Shown here: positions 57,334 to 63,243 of the stretch, in pieces
Numbering within the stretch: position 1 is the first letter of the stretch
Layout of the letters: each line of letters starts with the position of its first letter
Assembly: GCF_027532025.1 (NCBI RefSeq)
Contig: NZ_JAPZSY010000001.1
Span: 1 to 63,243, forward strand
Origin: Inhella sp.
GTDB taxonomy: Bacteria; Pseudomonadota; Gammaproteobacteria; Burkholderiales; Burkholderiaceae_C
Reading direction: 5' to 3'
DNA length: 63,243 bases
Made by a program: the position numbers and the translations under genes
Notes under the pieces: generated by a model
Told to the model about the DNA's origin: nothing
The model's input: only the letters and a program-made list of their open reading frames with translations
The model's database searches: none

Positions 57334-58434
57334 ATGAGTTCGCAGCGCATTCGCGTCATCCACTTCGTCACCGGCGGCTTCTCAGGCGCCACTCAAGTGG
57401 CCATCGACCTGGCCCGGGCTCAGGCCCAAGGCACCGAGTTCGAGCCCCTGCTGGTGCTGCGGCGCAAGCGAAGCACCGACCCCGAGCGGGTGCAAAGACT
57501 CCGTGACTCTGGCCTGGCCCTGGAGATCGTGCCGGGCTGGAGCCACTTGGCCACTCTTTGGGCATTGGCCCGGCTCTGTCGTCGTTTTCAGCCCCACGTC
57601 ATGGTGGCGCACGGCTTTCCGGAGCACCTGTTGGGCCGTTGGGCGTCCTTGTGGGCTGGGGTTCCGCGCCGCGTGCATGTGGAACACAACTCGCGCGAGC
57701 GCTACACCCGCTGGCGTTTGTGGCAAGCCCGCAAGCTGGCCGCCCGAACCGACGCCATCGTGGGCGTGAGCGAGGGTGTGGCGGGCGCGCTGCTGCGCCT
57801 GGGCATGCCCCCCGAACTGGTGCAAGCCATCCCGAACGGCGTGGACGTGGACAAGTTCGCCAGCGCGGACGAGCATCCGATGGCCGCTCGTGCCCCGGAT
57901 GTGGTGATGAGTGCACGCTTCGCGCGGCAGAAGGATCACCCCACGCTCATCCGCGCCTTGGCTTTGCTGCGCGATGAGCATGAGCTGACCCCGACCTTGC
58001 ACCTGGCTGGCAGTGGGCGAGAGCATCACCAGCAGGAGGCGCAGCGCCTGGTTGAGCGCCTGGGCCTGGGGGGGCAGGTGAAGTTTTTGGGTTACGAGCC
58101 TCAAGTGGCGCGGTTGCTGATGAGGAACCGGGTGTTCGTGCTGAGCACCCGTTGGGAGGGCATGCCCCTGGCCTTGGTGGAGGCCATGGCCGCCGGCTGC
58201 GCCTGCGTGGCCACCTTGGTGCCTGGGGTCGAAGGGGTGCTGGAACACGAAAAGACCGGCCTGCTGGTGCCCCCGGAGGACCCGGCTTTGTTGGCGGCAG
58301 CGCTGCGTCGCCTGCTGACTGACCCGCTGTTGTGCGCGCGGTTGGGGCACGCGGCGCGTCAGCAGGCGCTGCAGGCCCACGGCCTGCCCTTGATGCGCCA
58401 ACGCTACGACGCGCTGCTGCGACGCCTCATCTGA
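57334..58434 (+). CDS. GT4-family glycosyltransferase
   Basis: 366 aa GT-B fold. N-terminal HFVTGGFSGATQV, then the donor-site block MSARFARQKDHPTLIRAL and the EX7E-like region EGMPLALVEAMAAG. Likely transfers a sugar to an LPS core or surface polysaccharide from the cytoplasmic side. Divergent from msbA and overlapping the end of the SOUL gene by 8 nt. Donor and acceptor unknown. Confidence 0.85.
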   Translation: MSSQRIRVIHFVTGGFSGATQVAIDLARAQAQGTEFEPLLVLRRKRSTDPERVQRLRDSGLALEIVPGWSHLATLWALARLCRRFQPHVMVAHGFPEHLLGRWASLWAGVPRRVHVEHNSRERYTRWRLWQARKLAARTDAIVGVSEGVAGALLRLGMPPELVQAIPNGVDVDKFASADEHPMAARAPDVVMSARFARQKDHPTLIRALALLRDEHELTPTLHLAGSGREHHQQEAQRLVERLGLGGQVKFLGYEPQVARLLMRNRVFVLSTRWEGMPLALVEAMAAGCACVATLVPGVEGVLEHEKTGLLVPPEDPALLAAALRRLLTDPLLCARLGHAARQQALQAHGLPLMRQRYDALLRRLI

Positions 58435-59095
58435 GGCTGCCGGCCTGCGAGGCGCTGGACAGTTTCTCCAGCGTTTGCCCAGGGGCCACGTCCATCCACA
58501 CCTCATTGCGGCGCAGGAAGGGCAGGGTGAAGGGGCCGTTGTAGCGGGACAGCACCGGCTCGCCTTGGAGGGCGATGCCGGCTTGGGCGGCGCTGGACTT
58601 CAACAGAGCCACTTGCTCGGCGTAGTTGCCGGCCGTCCACATGCCGCTGTAGCGCACCACGGCCACCGTGCGGGCAGGCTCCTCGCGCACGGTCACCTGC
58701 GGGTTGTTGGGCACGGGGGCGTTGTCGGGGGTGATGTTGGAGGGCAGCACGAACTGCACCCGCCAACCGCCGTCGGTGGCGCTTTGCGTCACGGGAGCGG
58801 TCATGGCCATCTTGACGGGCTCTGGGGCCTGGATGACGGGAGCGGTCATGGCCATCTGACGCTGACCCTGGTTGCCGCCGAAGATGTAGTTGGCCAGCAG
58901 CCGGAAGGCGCGGTTGCCGGCTTGCTCGAACTCGCCCCCCACCCGCACTTCGGCCACCATGTATGGCGCGTAGCGGCGGACTTCGAGCGGGCCTTGCTGG
59001 AGCAAGGTGTCAAAGCGTGGCTCTTCGATGGCGTGGGCGCTGGGGGTCAGGCTGCCGAGGGCGGCGGCGATCACGAGCGAGTAGGCTGAGCGCAT
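58427..59095 (-). CDS. SOUL-type haem-binding family protein, exported
   Basis: 222 aa. Signal peptide ending near SAHA, then a SOUL/HBP domain: FDTLLQQGPLEVRRYAPYMVAEV, two MAMTAPV copies about 15 residues apart, and FTLPFLRRNEVWMDV near the end. Family members bind haem or porphyrin; the bacterial role is unclear. Periplasmic. The paired MAMTAPV motif is a family trait, not a new duplication. Confidence 0.88.
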   Translation of the reverse strand: MRSAYSLVIAAALGSLTPSAHAIEEPRFDTLLQQGPLEVRRYAPYMVAEVRVGGEFEQAGNRAFRLLANYIFGGNQGQRQMAMTAPVIQAPEPVKMAMTAPVTQSATDGGWRVQFVLPSNITPDNAPVPNNPQVTVREEPARTVAVVRYSGMWTAGNYAEQVALLKSSAAQAGIALQGEPVLSRYNGPFTLPFLRRNEVWMDVAPGQTLEKLSSASQAGSLR

Positions 59096-59148
59096 GGGTG
59101 GGTCCTCCAAAGCCCCGATGCTGCGCTTGTCGCCAAGTCCCCGTGGGC

Positions 59149-60015
59149 TCAGGTGCTTTGCTCCAGCCAGCGCCGAAGCGGCCGACCCAGGGCCGTCCAA
59201 AGCTGTTGCCAGCGCGAGCGCACGTGCCGTTGCTCGAAAAGGCGCCGGTACCAGTCGCTGCCCAAGAGGTCGGGGCGTTGCGCTGTCAACAGTTGCAGCG
59301 AGCGCTCGCGCATGGCCTGCAACTCGTCAAAGGCGGTTCGGCCGGTGCGGTAGGTTTTGTTGCCGCTGGTGATGGGGCGGCGGTGGCTGGCGGTGACGGC
59401 GTCGATCAGCGCCGTGCGCGTTTGCCCTCGCAACTGCTGCAGGGTGGGCCACAGGTACTTGTCGAGACCCCAACTGGACACGTTGCCGTCCAGGTGCTCG
59501 CGCGCCGACAGGAACAGGTCGCCGCGGTAGAAGGGCATCATCACTTCCACCCAGTCCACCGCCCGGAACAGCCGGTGTGGCTGGGTCAGCATCCAGCGGT
59601 GCGTGTAGTGGCTGTCGTGCATCAGCGTGGGCGAAAAAACGTCCAAGCGTTCGCAGCGAGCCCAGTGCAGGGCGCGGTTGATGTCGCTGACCCCGATCCA
59701 CACGTCGTCGTCGATCAAGCCGACGTATTCAGGGCAGCGGCCGGTTTGATGCAGCCAGCGGCACAGGGCCTGAAAGATGTCGCCCTTGCACTCGGTGGGT
59801 TCGGCCAGCACGGTGACCGGCAAGCCGTTGACCTCACGCTCGCCGCTGGCCTGGCTGCCGGTGTAGTCGAACAGCAGCCAGTCGAACTGCGCCTGCGCGT
59901 CCAGGTGGAGGCAAGGCAAGGGCGCCTGGGCGCCGTGCCACGACACCAGCACCAAGGGGCGTTGGGTGGGGCTGCCCGGGCTGGTTGCGCTGGCGGGCGT
60001 GAGGGCGGTGCTCAT
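59149..60015 (-). CDS. DUF707-like putative glycosyltransferase
   Basis: 288 aa, no membrane segment. Contains FDWLLFDYTG, GLIDDDVWIG (a DxD-type metal/sugar site) and SSWGLDKYLW, a pattern I associate with DUF707, a family of probable glycosyltransferases. Coupled to the GT25-like gene by an ATGA overlap. Probably adds a sugar to a surface glycan. Family assignment from motif memory only. Confidence 0.65.
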   Translation of the reverse strand: MSTALTPASATSPGSPTQRPLVLVSWHGAQAPLPCLHLDAQAQFDWLLFDYTGSQASGEREVNGLPVTVLAEPTECKGDIFQALCRWLHQTGRCPEYVGLIDDDVWIGVSDINRALHWARCERLDVFSPTLMHDSHYTHRWMLTQPHRLFRAVDWVEVMMPFYRGDLFLSAREHLDGNVSSWGLDKYLWPTLQQLRGQTRTALIDAVTASHRRPITSGNKTYRTGRTAFDELQAMRERSLQLLTAQRPDLLGSDWYRRLFEQRHVRSRWQQLWTALGRPLRRWLEQST

Positions 60016-60746
60016 CGGCCGCGTCCATGCCAAGCATTGCCCAGCGAGTAGTTCAGTTTGTGACGGAACTTGCGCCATTTGTCGGCCAGCGAGCGCTCGG
60101 CCACCTTGGCGCCGATGCTGCTGTCCAGGCTGGTGTCGTCGAGTTCGATGGCGGCGGGCTCGAGGCCCTGGACACGAAGGTGGGCGCATTCCCACCAGTG
60201 GCGCAGGTCCACGTCGATGGGGCGGCCGAAGGGCACGCGGTGGGCCAGCAGTTTTTCGGCTCCGCGCCGGCTCAGCGCGTAGCCGGCCGTCAGGCTGGGC
60301 ACGCGCCGGTAATCCACGCGCTCGAAGCCGATGCATAGTGGCTGGCGACGCCGCAGCTTCTCCGGCTTGCCCAAGCCGGGGCGACCGATCAGCTTGACCA
60401 TGTCCCAGTCCTCGGGGTTCTGGCTCAAGGCTTCGCAAGCCACGGCAAAACCGGGTGCGGGGCGAACGTCGTCTTCCAGCAAGATGACGCCCGCGTGGGG
60501 CGACGCCAGCAGCCAGCGCCAAACGGCGATGTGACTGGCGTAGCAACCCTTCTCGCCATTGACCAAAGGCTTGTGGAACTGGCGGGCGCTGAGGGCTGGG
60601 CTGTAGAGCGCGTCCTGCTCGGACGGCGGCAGTGCCGTCCAGAGCACGCCGCTGAATCGCTGCAGGGGCAAGCCGTTGAACGAGCGCTCCATCGCCGTGC
60701 GGCGCTGGGGGTCGCGGTCCAGGTTGATGTAGAGGATGGGCAGCAT
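60012..60746 (-). CDS. GT25-family (LPS-type) glycosyltransferase
   Basis: 244 aa from ATG 60746; a TTG at 60761 would add five residues. Start ILYINLDRDPQRR and the GEKGCYASHIAVWRWLL and ILLEDDVRP blocks are classic for GT25 (LPS beta-1,4-galactosyltransferase type). C-terminal DVDLRHWWE follows. Acts in LPS or oligosaccharide assembly. Overlaps the DUF707-like gene downstream. The 104-nt gap upstream shows no feature. Confidence 0.88.
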   Translation of the reverse strand: MLPILYINLDRDPQRRTAMERSFNGLPLQRFSGVLWTALPPSEQDALYSPALSARQFHKPLVNGEKGCYASHIAVWRWLLASPHAGVILLEDDVRPAPGFAVACEALSQNPEDWDMVKLIGRPGLGKPEKLRRRQPLCIGFERVDYRRVPSLTAGYALSRRGAEKLLAHRVPFGRPIDVDLRHWWECAHLRVQGLEPAAIELDDTSLDSSIGAKVAERSLADKWRKFRHKLNYSLGNAWHGRGR

Positions 60747-60850
60747 CTCAGGTCGGTTCAAGCGAGCGGCTGCCGCACGGGACGGCCGGAAGGGGCGTTG
60801 TGGGGCATCGGCCTGCGCACCGCAGCCATGAACGACGTCCTCTCATCCGC

Positions 60851-61858
60851 TCAGAGCACCGCGACGCGCGCTTCCACGTCGCGGGCAAAGTTGATGGCGG
60901 CCAAGTCGCTTTCCAAGCGCGCCAAGCGGGCGATTTTTTGAGGCGCGTGGCGGCCGGAGAGCGCATGGATCAAACCTTGGCTCACGGGGTTGGTGCGAAG
61001 CCAGTACTCCAGGGGGTTCACCGTTTGGCGAAAGCGGCGCAAGTGACGGGGCGCGGCAAAGTCCTCGAAGGCCATCCAGCCGAAGTCTTGGCCGAAACGT
61101 TGTTGGGCCTGTTGCAGGGCCTCGGGGGCGAGGTTGTGGAAGCCGGCGCCGGGCTTGCAGTGTTTGAGGTGCATGTAAAGCAGGCCCACATAGCGCTTGG
61201 GGATGCGCCGCCCCTCCAGGCGCCCAAAGCGAAACACCTCGGTGCGCGGGTCTTGCACGAAATGGATCTGCGAGCAGACCGGGAAGAACAGGTGATCGCC
61301 CGTGCCCACGAAGGGCTGGGGCGTGTAGACGCCCAGGCGGCCGTCGGGGTTGCGCACCAAGTTGAGCCCCGAAAAGGTGAACAGCTCGCGCCGTCCTTCG
61401 GCCAGCGCCTGCCGTACCAGCGCGATGGCGGGGCGCAGGTGCACGTCGATGGCGAGGTGGTCGTCGTCCAGCTTGGTGGCGTAGCGGTAGCGCGCTTGGC
61501 TGAGGGCGAAGTTGTAGTAATTCGCGGTGGAGTGCACCGACTCCGTGGGCGCGGCGGCGTGTGCAGCGCTCAGGATGGGGTGCACCTGGGGCCGGTACGC
61601 GATGGGCCGCACCTTGCCCGGATGCTCGGCCGCCAGTTGCTCCAGGATGGGGACGGTGTCGTCGCTGCAGTCGTTGTAGCAAGCCACCACCTCGTCCACA
61701 TAGGGCAGGTGCGACTCGATGGCCAGCCGCAGGTAGTCGGCGCCATTCTTGATGCGCATGACGGCGCTGATGCCCGCAGGACGTGGGACGTCGAGGCTGG
61801 ACGGGTCGAAGCGGTAGGCGGCGTCGGAGTCGGCGTTGGCCACGCTGTCGGCGTTCAT
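60851..61858 (-). CDS. GT2-like putative glycosyltransferase
   Basis: 335 aa. ISAVMRIKNGADYLRLAIES and VDEVVACYNDCSDDT are typical GT2 (GT-A) N-terminal strands; ATKLDDDHLAI carries the DxD site. The C-terminal half (e.g. RRIPKRYVGLLYMHLKHC) is unfamiliar. A GTG at 61867 overlapping the preceding stop (GTGA) is an alternative start and would couple it to the oxygenase gene. Probably part of surface glycan assembly. Confidence 0.75.
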   Translation of the reverse strand: MNADSVANADSDAAYRFDPSSLDVPRPAGISAVMRIKNGADYLRLAIESHLPYVDEVVACYNDCSDDTVPILEQLAAEHPGKVRPIAYRPQVHPILSAAHAAAPTESVHSTANYYNFALSQARYRYATKLDDDHLAIDVHLRPAIALVRQALAEGRRELFTFSGLNLVRNPDGRLGVYTPQPFVGTGDHLFFPVCSQIHFVQDPRTEVFRFGRLEGRRIPKRYVGLLYMHLKHCKPGAGFHNLAPEALQQAQQRFGQDFGWMAFEDFAAPRHLRRFRQTVNPLEYWLRTNPVSQGLIHALSGRHAPQKIARLARLESDLAAINFARDVEARVAVL

Positions 61859-61863
61859 GGCCG

Positions 61864-62505
61864 TCACATCATCATCGTGTCGCGGCCCATCAGCTTCTTG
61901 AAGAACGCGGAGAGGCCGTGACGACTTTGTTCGCGCTCGACCACCGACTGGTCGGTGACATAGTTGAACTGTAGCGCCCGGCGCGGGCCTTCGTAGCTGG
62001 TGTGGCCGTGCCAGCTGTGGTCGCAGCGGCGAAACACCAGCAGCGTGCCCCCGGCGGGCTCGACTTCGTCGACGAAGTCGTGCAGGTCGGTGCCGTTTTT
62101 CAGGATGCGCAGGCGACCGTTGGCGTTGTCCCAGTGGTCGTCGTTCATGTAGAGCAGGATCGTGATGATCTTGCTCTTGGTGTCGGTGTGGATCTGGCCG
62201 TCTCGCGCCCGGCAGTGGCCGCGCACGGTGTACATCAGGGGTCGGTCGGTCAGGTCGATGTTGAACTTGTGTTCGATCGCCTGCCGGAATTCGGGGCTGT
62301 GGAAGTCGTCGATCAGCGTCTTGAAGCCACCCTGGATGGTGAGTCCCCCTGGGGGATGCGAGCCCGGACCCGGCACCTTGGGGTAATCCGCTCGGGCGGC
62401 GTCGAGCGCCTCGGGGGTCAGGAAGTCCCTGACCACCAGGTACTCGTAGGGCTCGCGTTGCAGCGGGGTGTCGGCGAAACGGTCGAGGCGCAGGGTGCTG
62501 CTCAT
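61864..62505 (-). CDS. 2-oxoglutarate/Fe(II)-dependent oxygenase
   Basis: 213 aa. Fe(II) ligands His and Asp in GQIHTDTKSK and the distal His in HSWHGHTSYEG, with the 2OG-binding Arg in GPRRALQFNY. A prolyl-4-hydroxylase-like double-stranded beta-helix. In a glycan operon it could hydroxylate a sugar, lipid or protein; substrate unknown. It starts 26 nt after the truncated gene at the window end. Confidence 0.8.
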   Translation of the reverse strand: MSSTLRLDRFADTPLQREPYEYLVVRDFLTPEALDAARADYPKVPGPGSHPPGGLTIQGGFKTLIDDFHSPEFRQAIEHKFNIDLTDRPLMYTVRGHCRARDGQIHTDTKSKIITILLYMNDDHWDNANGRLRILKNGTDLHDFVDEVEPAGGTLLVFRRCDHSWHGHTSYEGPRRALQFNYVTDQSVVEREQSRHGLSAFFKKLMGRDTMMM

Positions 62506-62531
62506 GGGGGTGCTCCGGTGAAGCCTGAATG

Positions 62532-63242
62532 CTACGGCTTGGCGTGTTGGCTGCTGGCTTCCAGGTCCTGCAGCAGAGTTTCGCGCGCGCCGGGTGCCCA
62601 CACGCCGCGCCAGCGCGCCTCGCGTTCGGCGATCCAGGCTTGGGCTTGCGGCCGCTCCAAGCGCATCAGATCGGTGGACAGGTCTCGAAGTGGGGTGGGC
62701 AGGAACGAGCGATCGAACATGGTGGCCGTCATCAGCTGGCCGGCACTGGGTCGGGGGTGGCCATCGGCCCGGAAGTAGCGGGAGGTCGCGGCATCGCCCT
62801 GGCGCAGGGCTTCGAAGGTGATGGCGTTGGGGTGGGCAAAGTCCCAGTAGCTCAAGCCGCCCGGGCAGCGTGTGCGCCAGCGGGCCAGGAAATCCCACAG
62901 CGCGAGCTTGAGCTGGGCTTGGTCCACGGCGCGCGGCAGGATCACGGGATGCGACACCGTCCAGTACGCATGCACGCGCACGCCCCGGCCGCAAGCGATG
63001 TCCAGGGCGCGGTCCAGTTCATCCAAGTGGGTGGCCAGCTGCGCAGCGTCGAAGGCCTCGGGCTCACCCTCGCCGCTGGCCGCACCGGCGAGCACCCGCT
63101 GCCAGTGCTGCCAGCGCTCGCCTTGGGTGCCGAAGTCGCGCCGGTCGTAGGCGCGGAGCAATTGCTCCTTGGGTTTGCCGCCATGGAACTGGCGCAAGAT
63201 GTTGAAGGCCGACAGGTTGTTGCCCACCGCAGCCCCCGACAT
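62532..63242 (-). CDS. Putative SGNH-like envelope protein (5' part outside window)
   Basis: At least 236 aa; the ATG at 63242 lies at the window edge and the true start is probably further upstream. Features: YWTVSHPVILP, LSYWDFAHPNAITFEALR and YFRADGHPRPSAGQLM, resembling the C-terminal Asp/His block of SGNH-type hydrolases or acyl-transfer proteins. The catalytic Ser block would be in the missing part. Same orientation as the glycan genes downstream. Identity uncertain. Confidence 0.55.
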   Translation of the reverse strand: MSGAAVGNNLSAFNILRQFHGGKPKEQLLRAYDRRDFGTQGERWQHWQRVLAGAASGEGEPEAFDAAQLATHLDELDRALDIACGRGVRVHAYWTVSHPVILPRAVDQAQLKLALWDFLARWRTRCPGGLSYWDFAHPNAITFEALRQGDAATSRYFRADGHPRPSAGQLMTATMFDRSFLPTPLRDLSTDLMRLERPQAQAWIAEREARWRGVWAPGARETLLQDLEASSQHAKP

Positions 63243-63243
63243 C

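Noticed and set aside
58789-58862. Repeated DNA encoding MAMTAPV twice, considered as a recent duplication
   Set aside because: Paired (I/M)AMTxPV motifs are common in SOUL-family proteins, so this is a family trait.

Overview
The window is about 67% GC, densely coded, with many 1-4 nt start/stop overlaps. Its gene content (PEP-CTERM protein, AotP/ArgR/AST arginine genes, E. coli-like MalKEFG, MsbA, YajQ, YceH, ComEC) fits a betaproteobacterium, most likely Burkholderiales of the Rubrivivax/Roseateles/Leptothrix kind. That assignment is inference from gene content only. No rRNA, tRNA, IS element, prophage or CRISPR array was recognised.

Layout. (1) 1-15.5 kb is an alpha-glucan region. malK-malE-malF-malG and two tandem secreted GH13 amylases run leftward. 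glgP-glgB-glgX-malQ run rightward. The two groups share a 430-bp divergent control region with two copies of a TGTAGT-N3-ACWACA palindrome. Amylases cut external glucan, MalEFGK imports maltodextrins, and MalQ, GlgP, GlgX and GlgB interconvert them with glycogen. (2) 15.5-23.3 kb holds a CPA2-type antiporter, an orphan histidine kinase, lspA, ileS, ribF and an isoaspartyl peptidase. (3) 23.4-30.5 kb holds a PEP-CTERM protein, a long TPR protein of the PrsT type, a retropepsin-like protease, yajQ, murB and a ZntB/CorA-type transporter. (4) 30.5-35 kb holds ETF-ubiquinone oxidoreductase, an SDR, yceH and a Cds1-like PLP enzyme.

(5) 35-44.2 kb is the most interesting part. A six-gene rightward operon encodes a secreted cyanophycinase, an M14 deacylase in the AotO/CphZ position, an AotP-like ABC ATPase, an ArgR-like AraC regulator, arginine N-succinyltransferase and a short second AstA-like subunit. 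A TonB-dependent receptor is divergent from it. The 301-bp intergenic region carries two directly repeated half-sites at exactly 21-bp spacing that match the Pseudomonas ArgR consensus (TGTCGC-N8-AA-N5). A third match lies on the other strand. I read this as an arginine-sensing locus for outside cyanophycin or beta-Asp-Arg: cleave, import, hydrolyse, and feed arginine to the AST pathway. A small lipoprotein with a TonB-plug-like segment sits just beyond the receptor between 20-nt direct repeats.

(6) 44.2-51.3 kb holds dsbB and ridA leftward, and comEC-dnaE rightward. (7) 51.4-55.5 kb is a copper-handling cluster: CusF-like, multicopper oxidase, TolC-like and two small secreted proteins. (8) 55.5 kb to the end is an envelope-glycan region: msbA, a GT4, a SOUL protein, then a leftward set with DUF707-like, GT25 and GT2-like transferases, a 2OG-Fe(II) oxygenase and a truncated SGNH-like protein. 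The genes at both window ends are partial.
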